Assembly (NCBI GenBank): GCA_015661205.1
Contig: JACVXV010000005.1
Span: 1 to 39,219, forward strand
From: Candidatus Brocadiaceae bacterium
Lineage (GTDB): Bacteria > Planctomycetota > Brocadiia > Brocadiales > Brocadiaceae
Direction of reading: 5' to 3'
DNA: 39,219 nucleotides
Shown piece by piece: positions 1 through 8,965 of the stretch (position 1 is the stretch's first letter; each line of letters begins with the position of its first letter). The notes under the pieces are model-generated. The model worked only from the letters and a program-made list of their open reading frames with translations. It was not told where the DNA came from and searched no databases. Both the position numbers and the translations under genes were made by a program.

Positions 1-20
1 CTCTCATTTGCTTGTTCCAT
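1..20 (-). CDS. Start of a gene leaving the window (first codons only)
   Basis: On the minus strand an ATG at 20-18 is preceded by a near-perfect Shine-Dalgarno, AAAGGAGG, with a 5-base spacer (complement of about 26-33). The visible codons read M-E-Q-A-N-E. Too little is present to name a product. It lies 350 bases downstream of the ABC-3C operon in the same direction, so it could be an associated gene with its own promoter. The inverted repeat at 87-132 lies in its upstream region. Confidence 0.6.
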
Positions 21-370
21 TTTTCCCTCCTTTGAAATAATTTAAGTATAGCTTATTTCAATTAGAGAAATTCCGTTTCCGTCTGAAGCAGAACAATTTC
101 ATGTTTTATGAGAAAGTATGTATTGTTCTGCTGATTAAGTCCTTGTGAATCCAACAGATTTACTATTAATTTAAATAAAATTTGGTTTTTCAGGCAAGTG
201 CGTGAGTAAATATTTGGTTTTGTACTTCAATTCAACCTACAATACTTCTTTTTTGTGCCAGGATAAAACACCGTTTAGTTGGGTCAAGGCATGAAATCCC
301 ACAGATTATTGATTGCCGCGAACGGTTAATGTTGGACTTCGCTTAGGTTCAGACCAACCTGTTTCCCTGT
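21..370. other. AT-rich intergenic region downstream of the ABC-3C operon
   Basis: I see no coding signal in this 350-base gap. It holds the 11-base inverted repeat at 87-132 and otherwise AT-rich sequence that probably contains the promoter of the gene starting leftward at 20. No clear intrinsic terminator for the operon ending at 371 is visible. Confidence 0.6.
87..132. promoter_or_regulatory. Perfect 11-bp inverted repeat, possible operator or hairpin
   Basis: AGCAGAACAAT at 87-97 is the exact reverse complement of ATTGTTCTGCT at 122-132, separated by 24 bases. The pair sits about 70-110 bases upstream of the leftward start codon at 20, in AT-rich sequence. It may be an operator for a dimeric regulator or a hairpin in the 5' leader. 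Its position is seen; its function is inferred. Confidence 0.4.
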
Positions 371-2356
371 TCATTCAATCCATTCTGCCGGAATCAACTT
401 TTTCCCATATCGCCATTCCTCGACTTCATGGACACCTTCAATTCCGCCATATATACTATTGTCTGCATGATCAAGAATAATGCTTTGCCATGCACCTTCT
501 TTATCTAAAACTGATTTGGCGAGAGTTTTGAACATGCTCTTTACTGCTACAACATCTTCATCACGCTCATATTCAGGATCATTTTCCACATTCTCAACAC
601 CTCTCTTTACTTTGGGGAAATATACCTGGCTGGGTTGATCAAAAATTACGAAACTAGGAACACACGATGTCGCTCGCTCCAAAAAATATTCTTGCAAAGA
701 GCACATTAAAGCAATATGAAAAGACACCCAGTTTGAAGCACTACCAACTTCAGCAAGAAAATGCCAATGTTCATCATCACTTAGTACTGAAATATTTAAA
801 TCTTTAACACTAAATTTAGGAGCAATCTTTCGATACTTATCCTCTACATCCAAAGACTGTAAATGTTTAAGAATCCCTTGAGAGATGTAGGCCGTTGCGA
901 TGTCAATACATTGTTGTATACCTTTTCGGTTAACCAAATTTATCAGACTTTTATATTCCTCTTCTAAGATAGATATTTCTTTTTGAAACACACCACCATC
1001 TGCAAGACTTTCAAATGTTTCCAAAGAAGCTTTTAAATGTCCAAGAAATAGAAACATATTTTTCCTGCGCTGAAATTCTTCCTGCGCTTTTTTGTCCCGC
1101 GCCATCAACAAATCAAATCGTTTCTGATGCTTTTTCATTTGATCTAAACGGTTCTCCAATTCTAATTTGATTCGCTCTTCTTCTCTTACAAATGAAGTGG
1201 GTACTGCCGCTACGCTTTTTGCTTCATCTTCATACTTTTTGAATGCAGAGGAAATCCTAAAAAGTTCAGAGGTGCTATTAGGGTGTTCAGAACTCCCGCA
1301 GGCGGGACATCCCTTCGATTTTGATGCTATATTTTCCAACCATTGTGAAATATGTAATCTATCGACCCTCTTTCGCACAGAATTCCCATAATCGAGTAAG
1401 CCAGATTTCAAGCGTTGAACATCATTAAGTCTTTTTTTGGAAATACCAATCTCGGCGCTTATCCGTTCCTCTTCAAGTTCCAATTCTAAGACTTCTTTAT
1501 TCGCCTTTTCAATATTTCCAAATTTTGTCTGCGAATGTTCAGGAATGTGATCAATGATACGTTTCGCTGCCGCCAGCAAGTCTTCCGAGCTAGTCGCATC
1601 GGAAATATCTTCTTCCAGTATTCCATATTCCTTTGCTACTTTTATATGACCAAGCATATTAGCCATCCATGAAGTAGATATTGCCTTAGATTTTTCAAAC
1701 TCTCTTCTCAATTGATCGAGCCGCTTTTCGACAATCTGAAGACGTTGTCTTGCCGTTAAAATTTCAATATTCTCAGCACCCAAAATGAAAGGAAACCAAT
1801 TTCGTAACCGTTCCCGATGTTCATGTGCATGAGTTTTATAAAACAGTATGTTTTGATTGGCCACAATGTCCTGGTTTTGAAAAACCAATGCCATCATATC
1901 TCGAAACCCTAATCGAGATTGATAACCTTTTTCCCCATCCTCACCATCCAAACGAAGATAGGGTACAGATGAAATGGTGTTCAAAATATGCTTTACACCT
2001 TCAGTGGTTTCGTTTGTTTCTGTGATTGCAGGAGGGATGCTTACTATTGACCCACGCAAAAGATAAAAATCATTTGAAACGTTATTGCCAAGAGGGATTT
2101 TTCGAGAAATCAGAATTTGTTCTATTTCTGTTTGGAAAACAACCCCATACCAAGATGCATAATTACGAATAGTATCTATAGGTATAAAACAATCACTTGA
2201 AGCTAAACAATAATCAATAATTGGAATAATCGCAGATTTTCCTGTACGTGTCACCCCAGTTATGACGTTCACTTTTCCCGGTTTGAAGTCTACAATTCTT
2301 GGTGGAAATGCATCAGACTTTGGCCAAATGATTAATTTTAAAAGTTGAAATTTCAT
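371..2356 (-). CDS. DUF3732 ABC/SMC-like ATPase of an ABC-three-component system
   Basis: 661-residue ATPase, last gene of a three-gene operon. The Walker A motif is GVTRTGKS at residues 34-41. A coiled-coil middle carries a CPAC pair (C350, C353) resembling a Rad50 zinc hook. An ABC-signature-like stretch (GSASNW) lies near residue 538, a Walker B-like strand ends in FDQPSQ at 572-577, and a possible H-loop histidine is H630. The Walker B glutamate position is Gln574; as I recall, DQPSQ is usual in DUF3732 proteins rather than a defect. The start codon overlaps the stop of the middle-component gene by one base (TGATG), which implies translational coupling. In ABC-3C systems the ATPase is thought to act as sensor or motor driving an effector subunit. 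Composition is visibly more AT-rich than the housekeeping genes to the right, consistent with transfer. Confidence 0.88.
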   Translation of the reverse strand: MKFQLLKLIIWPKSDAFPPRIVDFKPGKVNVITGVTRTGKSAIIPIIDYCLASSDCFIPIDTIRNYASWYGVVFQTEIEQILISRKIPLGNNVSNDFYLLRGSIVSIPPAITETNETTEGVKHILNTISSVPYLRLDGEDGEKGYQSRLGFRDMMALVFQNQDIVANQNILFYKTHAHEHRERLRNWFPFILGAENIEILTARQRLQIVEKRLDQLRREFEKSKAISTSWMANMLGHIKVAKEYGILEEDISDATSSEDLLAAAKRIIDHIPEHSQTKFGNIEKANKEVLELELEEERISAEIGISKKRLNDVQRLKSGLLDYGNSVRKRVDRLHISQWLENIASKSKGCPACGSSEHPNSTSELFRISSAFKKYEDEAKSVAAVPTSFVREEERIKLELENRLDQMKKHQKRFDLLMARDKKAQEEFQRRKNMFLFLGHLKASLETFESLADGGVFQKEISILEEEYKSLINLVNRKGIQQCIDIATAYISQGILKHLQSLDVEDKYRKIAPKFSVKDLNISVLSDDEHWHFLAEVGSASNWVSFHIALMCSLQEYFLERATSCVPSFVIFDQPSQVYFPKVKRGVENVENDPEYERDEDVVAVKSMFKTLAKSVLDKEGAWQSIILDHADNSIYGGIEGVHEVEEWRYGKKLIPAEWIE

Positions 2357-2859
2357 CAGAATACCACCTTAAGATAAGCTGCAATGGTAGACAGATCGTG
2401 TTTAGAAAACCATTTCCCAAGAATCTCAGCCTTATTCCCATCATCCCTAATTTGTCCTTTCAAAGTTTTTTTGCGACCAGGGCGTTTTGTTAAATCGCGA
2501 GGATACAATTTGCCACTATCAGCATCCCAGACCATTAGTCCTTCAGCAATAGCAATATCAAGTGCCGCCAAAGTATATTCACGCCTCTCCCTTGCCCGCT
2601 CCTGTATGGTTAACAATATGTCTGAGTCTTTTGAGGCTTCAAAGCTACGCGCAAATGATTGTAGATCATTTCTCCTATTGCTTATTGGTTTAAGAAGTGC
2701 CTTATTCGTTAGTATGGCACTAGCCACAAAATGTAAAAGCCCAATTGGAGCATCCCCGTGCGGATGTCCATTGCAGTATCCTTGAGTAAACCTCCAAAGC
2801 AAATAGGCGCCTACCAGAGGAGTGTTCCAGAGTTTTACTTCCTCCACTAATTGTCCCAT
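2356..2859 (-). CDS. ABC-three-component system middle component
   Basis: Small protein (167 aa) between the DUF3732 ATPase and the nuclease-like protein. It lacks catalytic motifs I recognise. Its size, its helical N-terminus (MGQLVEEVKLWNTPLVGAYL) and its position fit the middle component of ABC-3C operons, thought to bridge ATPase and effector. I chose the ATG at 2859 over the in-frame ATG at 2898. An AAAGGAGG ribosome-binding site lies 6 bases upstream of 2859, and this start falls 2 bases after the previous stop, whereas the longer form overlaps the previous gene. Assignment rests on context and general resemblance. Confidence 0.8.
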   Translation of the reverse strand: MGQLVEEVKLWNTPLVGAYLLWRFTQGYCNGHPHGDAPIGLLHFVASAILTNKALLKPISNRRNDLQSFARSFEASKDSDILLTIQERARERREYTLAALDIAIAEGLMVWDADSGKLYPRDLTKRPGRKKTLKGQIRDDGNKAEILGKWFSKHDLSTIAAYLKVVF

Positions 2860-2861
2860 AA

Positions 2862-4100
2862 TCAATCCTCCTTTTGTTTTGGAAATAGTTTTTCCCACTT
2901 AGGATGCCAGCCAAGAACTGGTTTATTAGCCAGAGCATGATATGTCCCAGCGATCGTTGAGCAGGGAGGCGACATATCTCTGATTGTTTCCTTCCTTGAC
3001 TTGCAATCCCCTAAAAGCAATTGTCCTTTATCTTCTTCAGTTAAACTATTTTCAGTAATGTCTATTCTTTTTCTTTGGTTTTTCCAAAAGTTAATTAACT
3101 TTGTCTCAAAATCAGAAGCAACGTTTTCGTCAATGATTCCGCTCTCTATCCACCGTTCACGATTTACATCTGCTCTCAAAAAATCTGACACTGCCTCTAA
3201 TATATCATCATCAGTCGTGCCGATTGCATCAAGCTGTTTCAGATATATCGGATGAACCTTTACCTGGCTTTGGATATCTTCATCCTTTGGAGGATACTGT
3301 AATGTAAAATCAAGAAGTTCTCGACGACGAGTACGATCAAACAGAACTGAAAACTGGTGATTAAATTCTTCCCAACTTATGATTGCTAGTTCCCGTGCTG
3401 CAATTTTTTTAGTGATCACTTTCTGTAACCAACCACTGATTTCATCCATAAGAAATTCAATCTGGCTTTCTGGAACATGCTTGCGCTGAATTTCGTAGCG
3501 CGCTTCATCATAACCAACGTTACTTCCAATTTGAAGCTCAAATCTTTCCACTATTTTTGCCAGTAAAGACTCGTTTTGGTTAACCACGAAATCATAGTAT
3601 TTCCAAATATCATGGTCTTTTTTTATATCATTAAGTACTTTTTTTGCGTCATCAATTGCAGATTGCGCTTGCTGTTGGTTTTGCGCAGAACTAAATTTAC
3701 CGACAATACCGTTTCTTCCAGACTGATTACAATACAGGATAAATTTCGTTTTTCCTACATCTAGGTTTCTACTTATGATTGCTTCTATCCAATTTGAAAA
3801 CGTTTTCCACAAATCGGTCGATTTGTCGGTCAGGGGATTTCCAACTATTGAAGATTTGTCTTCCTCGGCAATTACCCCACCATCTGGTTTAAGGGTTGCT
3901 ACATCGCCTAGAACTTCAACACAAACAGCATCGCCTGGACCACTACTAAGAAGGTGGTACAATGCACGTGGAAATTGAATTGCATACCCTAGTAACTGAC
4001 CAGGCGCATTTGATTTCATTCGTATCAGTCTATTATCATCCAGAGAAGCCTCTGTCGTTTCACGAGAATCATCCCTTAGAAAATCAGGAACAGTCACCAT
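2862..4100 (-). CDS. ABC-three-component effector-like protein, predicted DNase domain
   Basis: 412-residue first gene of the operon. Residues 35-105 resemble the Cap4/DUF4297-type restriction-endonuclease fold: a GYAIQF helix, then acidic residues E62 and D66, an E80-D81-K82 triad and the stretch LTDKSTDLWKTFSNW. That is a plausible PD-(D/E)xK site. The middle is helical with no motif I know. The last about 30 residues (AGTYHALANKPVLGWHP and following) resemble the C-terminal domain shared by ABC-3C proteins, which probably docks to the middle component. Fold and nuclease activity are inferred from motif spacing; family membership is fairly secure because of the gene order. The start ATG at 4100 follows non-coding sequence. 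Confidence 0.8.
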   Translation of the reverse strand: MVTVPDFLRDDSRETTEASLDDNRLIRMKSNAPGQLLGYAIQFPRALYHLLSSGPGDAVCVEVLGDVATLKPDGGVIAEEDKSSIVGNPLTDKSTDLWKTFSNWIEAIISRNLDVGKTKFILYCNQSGRNGIVGKFSSAQNQQQAQSAIDDAKKVLNDIKKDHDIWKYYDFVVNQNESLLAKIVERFELQIGSNVGYDEARYEIQRKHVPESQIEFLMDEISGWLQKVITKKIAARELAIISWEEFNHQFSVLFDRTRRRELLDFTLQYPPKDEDIQSQVKVHPIYLKQLDAIGTTDDDILEAVSDFLRADVNRERWIESGIIDENVASDFETKLINFWKNQRKRIDITENSLTEEDKGQLLLGDCKSRKETIRDMSPPCSTIAGTYHALANKPVLGWHPKWEKLFPKQKED

Positions 4101-4474
4101 TTATTTCTACTTTTGTTTCTTCGGCCTACCTCTTAGCAAAACACTTAATATTCTATCATTCTAGCTAACTGCAAACGTAATATATCCTTCAAATCTATTT
4201 TCATCTTTAATTCGATTAATTGCTAGCATATTATCTTACGATATAGCGCATGTCAAGCCATTATCGGTATAATTACGCTGAATACACGAAACTTACGGAT
4301 TCCGATGAACACTGTCGAGCCGTGGCACATAGGCTGATCGTTGGGAACAGAGACGCAGGCTATATGGTCTGTGCGTCCACGAATGGATAGGAAGGGTTGT
4401 GTTACAGACGAACCGAAGGGTTGTCTGCGCTACGTGATCAAACGACGTGATGATAGTCAACCTTCAGTGTGTCG

Positions 4475-4500
4475 GGTGGATAAAGCGAAGCGCATCCACC
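4475..4500. repeat. GGTGGAT/ATCCACC hairpin repeat, copy 1
   Basis: GGTGGAT at 4475-4481 pairs with ATCCACC at 4494-4500 around an AAGCGAAGC-type loop. Related copies lie at 4970-4995 (opposite orientation) and 13244-13269 (GGCGGAT/ATCCGCC). The stem changes are compensatory between copies, which suggests the hairpin matters more than the primary sequence. Confidence 0.7.
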
Positions 4501-4969
4501 GAAAACAATAACACCGCAAAGAAGCAAAGGATGCGAAGAAAAAGGGGATTGAGAAATACGTGGTGGACGTGGTGATACAGGACAAACGCCTTAATCCACC
4601 CGCCGGCGCAGCAATTGCCATGAAATACAACCGGATTAGCGCAAAACTCATGCGGAGAAAAACTGCGTGATAAGATAGCAATGGGTGCATTCCCTCATTT
4701 TTGTAAACCCTTTGTCCCTGTAAGAATGGCTAGAAACGCCAATGCAATCAGCCGTCCCTATGGGACTAAAAATCCCGGCATATAGTCCCACCGATAAATC
4801 GGTGGGCTATTTCCATCTGTCCTTATGGGACAAAGCGCCAATTTTCTTTGCGTTCTCTGCGCCTTTGCGGTGTCCTTATTTTGTTTAAAAGCCAGGGGGC
4901 GGGGAAACCCCGCCCCTACGATGTTGATTTCTCTGCGGACTCCGCGTCCTCTGCGGTGATATTATTCCA

Positions 4970-4995
4970 GGTGGATACGCTTCGCTTAATCCACC
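4970..4995. repeat. GGTGGAT/ATCCACC hairpin repeat, copy 2
   Basis: Same hairpin family as 4475-4500 but inverted: GGTGGAT, loop ACGCTTCGCTTA, ATCCACC. It lies about 75 bases beyond the 3' end of the leftward AsmA gene. Confidence 0.7.
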
Positions 4996-5071
4996 CGCCA
5001 CACTATCCATTAAAAATCTGTGCAATCTGTGAAATCTGTGGTTCTGGTGGTTTTTTACCTGGTATGAGCAG

Positions 5072-7696
5072 CTATTTGAAAAGTCCCTTAAACAGTTTAT
5101 TGATAGTGCCTTCCTCTTTCTTCTGAGGTTGTTGTGGCTGGCTCTTGTCGTCTTGCTGTTTTGAGCCGGTTAATTTTCCGCCCAATTTTTCCAGTTCCTT
5201 CTTTGCGTAATATTGCGCGGTGGCCTTGGCAACGTACGCGGCGTCAAGGAGGGGTTTTGGTTTGCTCATGGTGCCGGTTATCGTCATCGGCAGCACCATG
5301 CGTTTCTCAGGGTTGATAAGGGAGTTGAGCGGTTCTGCTTTTTTGGCCAGCGTTGCCGAATAGTCGGGCGAAAGCATGATCTTTCCTTTCAGTGCAAGGT
5401 CTCCGGTATCGCAGGCAACCAGTCCTTCCATATAGGCGTCAGAGCCGGAAATTTCCTCGGTGTGGACGTTGTGCATGGCAAGGTCGTTTAAGGTGACCTT
5501 GCTATTTACCATCGTGAAATGGCTGTCCATAGAATCGAAGAAGGTCGATTGCTGTTTCTTTAATTTTCCGCCCTCGCCGCCTAAATAGGTGGATACGCCC
5601 TGCATACCGAAAAGTGATTCAAGGATGGTATCAACAAGGGTTAGGTTCAACAGCTCGCCATTATCCAGCCGGAATGACCCGCTGGCGTCAATAGGGCTTT
5701 TGCTCTCACTGCCCGCAACGCTATTTGCCGAAAAGGTACCGGAAAAGAGTCCCCGAAAGGTACCCTTGTAAGAGGTAAAGTTATCCATTGCTTCGGCCAC
5801 CTGTATATTCTTGATGACCGGCTTGGCGCTCCACTTGGATGTTTTCATGTCGAAGGTACTATCCAGGGTGACGATCCCCTGGAAGACGTTGACTTGAAAC
5901 CCGTGGACGTTGAGGATGTCGTTTTGGAAATTAAATTGTGCCTGCATTTTTTCAAAGGGAGAGGACTGTACCACGCCCTTTTTGACGGCCAGGCTGCCGC
6001 TTGCCTTGATGTCACTATCCTTCTTGTCCGCATGCACCTTCATTTCCAGTGCCTCAATGACGCTTTTCTGCGCAGGGGTTTTCTCATCCGCCGCAGATGT
6101 CTTGAGAGCAATCTTTGGAACGGAGAGTTGCATGTTGATGGCTGCGTCGTTCAGGGGTCCTTTTATCGACGCCTTGAAGGCAAAATCCCCCTCAGCGTCA
6201 TACTCCTTGAGCGCCGGAACCATGTCGTCCCAGCCCTGAAGCGCTGAGGTATTGGCGCCTAGCAAAAGGTCAAACCGGGGATTGGCAAGGCCATTAACAC
6301 TCCCGGTAGCCTTGAGGGACATGGTGTGGACGGTAAAGGCTAAGGGGTTCAATTGAATGTTTTCTCCCGACTTGGTTGCGTTGAAGGATATCTGGCAAGG
6401 CACGCTCTTTGGCTTGTGAAATGTTTCTCCATACCGGAGGTCAACGTCCTTCATTTCAAGGGTGCAGGATGCCTGGAGGTTATCCATGTTCCCCTTCGAA
6501 GTTACCTCCATGCCCATCATGCCGGAGAACGTCGTGTCCTTCGGCAACGTGTCCCTGATGGAAGGGCAGAAGACAAAGGCGTAGTTGGTGTCGAAGCCTT
6601 GCGCCCGAAAGGTTACGTCCCATTGTGGTTTTGTGCTAAACCCTTCCACTCGCCCCAACAGGGAAAGGCTGCTTTCGTTTAATTTTATATCCATCTGCTG
6701 GATATCCAAAGTCCCTTTTTCCTGGGAAAAATTAATTTTTTCCCGGAAGGTAAGGTTTGCTTTGTCCAGGACGTTGGTGCCGTCTGCGCCAGTGAGTGTC
6801 AATTCGCCACACTGTACGTCCCCCTCAACGTTTATGCCGCCAGCCATACTTCCTTTGAGAGAAACGTCCAGGGCAACCGCCCCGCTTACAGGCGTCATGG
6901 ACATCCCGGCGGGAATGAAGCGTTTGTAATCACCCAGGTTGAAGTCGTGCAGGGACAGCGCAATGCTTGCAAAGAGCCGGCTCATGTCCATGGCGTCACC
7001 CAAAGGCCCCAGACTGCCTTTTATCGTAAGATTCTGCTTCGTGCTGCCGGGTAGTCTGCAGGCGATGAAGGTGTTGATAGGGTTGTTTATTGATATATCC
7101 GAGAGCTTCAAGTCAAGCATGTCTACGGTGGTGCTTGTTGTCCCTTCTGGAGAGGATTCATCGGTAAAAACAATTTGCCCCTCGTTCAAGGTAAAGGCGG
7201 AGATCAGCAATCCTGCAAGGGAAGAAACGCCAACCGTTGGCGGTTTATTCCCTGTTTTCGCCTCTTTGCTTTCCGGCTTTGCAGTGCTGGTTGCTTGTGA
7301 ACCTGCTATATCATTGAAATTGAATTCCCCTTTCTTGTTTTTGATCAACTGTATCCGGGGTTTTTCAAGGATCAGTTCACCGACCTGCACCTGCTTTTTC
7401 AGGAGGGGGAGCAGTTTTATCTTAAGCTGCAAACGTTCCAGGCTCACAAAATCGCCTTTTCCAAATGTGGGATTCTCCGCAATACGAAGACCGTGGATAT
7501 CAGCGCCCAGACCGGAAAACAAGGAAAGCTCTATGTTGTCAAAATCCATGTCCCTTCCTAAGCTGGATTTGGCGATACTGACGATTTTTCCTTTGTAGTT
7601 GTTTAAGTCAATAACGAAAGGGGCTGCAATTACGCAGGCAATGAGGGGGAGGATTACACATAAGGCAATGATGATAATTTTCTTCAGTTTTTTCAT
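5072..7696 (-). CDS. AsmA family protein
   Basis: 874-residue protein with an N-terminal signal anchor (about residues 6-28) followed by an AsmA-type N-terminal region: the stretches FVIDLNNYKGKIVSIAKSSL and GDFVSLERLQLKIKLLPLL, then VGELILEKPRIQLIKNKKGE. The rest is long beta-rich repeats typical of AsmA/TamB-like proteins, ending in a charged Gln/Lys-rich tail. AsmA-like proteins sit in the inner membrane and span the periplasm, and are implicated in lipid transport to the outer membrane. Length is somewhat above E. coli AsmA (about 617 aa). It lies 99 bases downstream of the sucD gene on the same strand, so they may be co-transcribed. Exact cargo unknown. Confidence 0.85.
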   Translation of the reverse strand: MKKLKKIIIIALCVILPLIACVIAAPFVIDLNNYKGKIVSIAKSSLGRDMDFDNIELSLFSGLGADIHGLRIAENPTFGKGDFVSLERLQLKIKLLPLLKKQVQVGELILEKPRIQLIKNKKGEFNFNDIAGSQATSTAKPESKEAKTGNKPPTVGVSSLAGLLISAFTLNEGQIVFTDESSPEGTTSTTVDMLDLKLSDISINNPINTFIACRLPGSTKQNLTIKGSLGPLGDAMDMSRLFASIALSLHDFNLGDYKRFIPAGMSMTPVSGAVALDVSLKGSMAGGINVEGDVQCGELTLTGADGTNVLDKANLTFREKINFSQEKGTLDIQQMDIKLNESSLSLLGRVEGFSTKPQWDVTFRAQGFDTNYAFVFCPSIRDTLPKDTTFSGMMGMEVTSKGNMDNLQASCTLEMKDVDLRYGETFHKPKSVPCQISFNATKSGENIQLNPLAFTVHTMSLKATGSVNGLANPRFDLLLGANTSALQGWDDMVPALKEYDAEGDFAFKASIKGPLNDAAINMQLSVPKIALKTSAADEKTPAQKSVIEALEMKVHADKKDSDIKASGSLAVKKGVVQSSPFEKMQAQFNFQNDILNVHGFQVNVFQGIVTLDSTFDMKTSKWSAKPVIKNIQVAEAMDNFTSYKGTFRGLFSGTFSANSVAGSESKSPIDASGSFRLDNGELLNLTLVDTILESLFGMQGVSTYLGGEGGKLKKQQSTFFDSMDSHFTMVNSKVTLNDLAMHNVHTEEISGSDAYMEGLVACDTGDLALKGKIMLSPDYSATLAKKAEPLNSLINPEKRMVLPMTITGTMSKPKPLLDAAYVAKATAQYYAKKELEKLGGKLTGSKQQDDKSQPQQPQKKEEGTINKLFKGLFK

Positions 7697-7795
7697 GTAT
7701 TCATGTCTCGCAATCGTTATAAAATTTTCTTTGTTTACCGGTACTGTCTTGCCGTGAAAGGCAAAAAATTAATGTAGCAGAAGTATGTTGTTTAA

Positions 7796-8659
7796 TCAAG
7801 CAGATTGCACCGTTTTGCCGATATCGGAAGGGCTATCGACTATGACGGCTCCGGCGTTTTTAAGCGCGTTCATTTTTGAGGCCGCCGTGCCTTTGTTGCC
7901 GGAAATGATTGCCCCCGCGTGTCCCATGCGCTTGCCCCGCGGGGCCGTGCTGCCGGAAATAAAGCCGATTACCGGTTTTGTGATTTCCCGTTTGATTACC
8001 TCTGCCGCCTCTTCTTCCGCGCTTCCGCCGATCTCTCCAATCAATACGATGGCGGAGGTTTCCGCGTCATTTTGAAACAACCTGAGTATGTCGGTAAAGC
8101 CTAAGCCGATAATAGGGTCACCGCCTATGCCTATGCAGGTGGATTGCCCAATGCCCATCTGCGTAAGCTGCCAGACGGCCTCGTAGGTTAACGTGCCGCT
8201 GCGCGAGACAACGCCAACCGTGCCTTGTTTATGGATGTAGCCCGGCATGATTCCAATCTTGCATCTGCCGGGAGAAATAATGCCCGGACTGTTCGGTCCG
8301 ATAAGGAGCGCCTTGCTGTTTGAGAGGTATTTCTTTACCTTGATCATGTCAAGGGTGGGTATGCCCTCGGTAATGCAAACGATTAGCGCAATGCCTGCCG
8401 CCGCGGCCTCCATAATGGCGTCTGCCGCATACGGGGCAGGCACGTAAATAACCGAGGCGGTTGCGCCCGTCTCCGTTACCGCCTCGCAGACGCTGTCGAA
8501 GACGGGGATACCGCATTGGAGTGTGCCGCCCTTGCCCGGCGTTACACCGGCGACAAGTTTTGTGCCGTATTCCAGCATTTGCCCGGCGTGGAAACCACCC
8601 GCACGCCCGGTAATGCCCTGGCAGATAACCCGCGTTTCGTTATGTATTAATATGCCCAT
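7796..8659 (-). CDS. sucD: Succinyl-CoA ligase (ADP/GDP-forming) alpha subunit
   Basis: 287 residues, the normal length of SucD. The N-terminal CoA-binding Rossmann domain shows [11 protein letters not shown] and GVTPGKGG. The ligase domain holds the phosphorylated histidine in [13 protein letters not shown] (H247). IGPNSPGII and [10 protein letters not shown] are also family-typical. The enzyme interconverts succinyl-CoA and succinate with ATP/GTP synthesis as an alpha/beta complex. The usual partner sucC is not adjacent: upstream is 306 bases of non-coding sequence and then glycosyltransferase genes. The ATG at 8659 gives the conserved N-terminus, so no alternative start is needed. Confidence 0.95.
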   Translation of the reverse strand: MGILIHNETRVICQGITGRAGGFHAGQMLEYGTKLVAGVTPGKGGTLQCGIPVFDSVCEAVTETGATASVIYVPAPYAADAIMEAAAAGIALIVCITEGIPTLDMIKVKKYLSNSKALLIGPNSPGIISPGRCKIGIMPGYIHKQGTVGVVSRSGTLTYEAVWQLTQMGIGQSTCIGIGGDPIIGLGFTDILRLFQNDAETSAIVLIGEIGGSAEEEAAEVIKREITKPVIGFISGSTAPRGKRMGHAGAIISGNKGTAASKMNALKNAGAVIVDSPSDIGKTVQSA

Positions 8660-8965
8660 GTGTTAATAGGACGGTGTCTTCTACCATCATTGGAGTTCTG
8701 TAAGGTGTTACCTAAAAAATAAAGTCTGGATAATCGCTTTTTTTATTTCTTTGTGCCTCTGTGTCTTTGTGTAATTACTTCTCATAGTAGTAAAATATTC
8801 TTTGCCAAAAATGCCGAAATATTTCTTCTAAGACACTATCCGTTAAGTTACTATAGCACACGCTTTTATCTTCTCGCAACACAGAAAAGGAATTTTGGTA
8901 GCGTAGGCATCCCGCCTGCATTCGTTTAATGAAAAGAGCCGGCAGGCTGGAAGTCTGCGCTACGG
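8660..8965. other. Intergenic region between sucD and the GT2-TPR gene
   Basis: About 306 bases without a gene. It holds low-complexity T-rich sequence (TTTGTGCCTCTGTGTCTTTG near 8750-8769) and a long imperfect inverted repeat at 8899-8962. A promoter for sucD may lie here, but none is obvious. Confidence 0.5.
8899..8962. repeat. Imperfect inverted repeat abutting the GT2-TPR stop codon
   Basis: TAGCGTAGGCATCCCGCCTGC-type and GCAGGCTGGAAGTCTGCGCT arms face each other across about 22 bases. The repeat begins 4 bases past the stop codon of the leftward gene, so it may form the 3' end hairpin of that mRNA. Words such as GGCTGGAAG also occur at 13182-13190. Confidence 0.6.

Larger units (their letters stand above)
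4101..5071. other. Repeat-rich intergenic region without a convincing gene
   Basis: About 970 bases between the ABC-3C operon and the AsmA gene. It contains two copies of a GGTGGAT...ATCCACC hairpin (4475-4500 and 4970-4995), a CCCACCGATAAATCGGTGGG hairpin near 4788-4807, short low-complexity tracts of the type TTTGCGTTCTCTGCGCCTTTG near 4848-4870, and tracts like AATCTGTGCAATCTGTG near 5019-5035. The open frames here are short and coincide with these repeats. The first about 150 bases are AT-rich and probably hold the ABC-3C promoter, but no unambiguous -35/-10 pair stands out. Confidence 0.6.

Noticed and set aside
4848-5126. 92-codon plus-strand frame before the AsmA gene
   Set aside because: It runs through low-complexity CTCTGCG-type and hairpin repeats and into the antisense of AsmA; no start signal or protein-like domain.
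6939-7598. 219-codon plus-strand frame opposite the AsmA gene
   Set aside because: It is antisense to the N-terminal AsmA domain, whose motifs are clear; the plus-strand product resembles nothing known.
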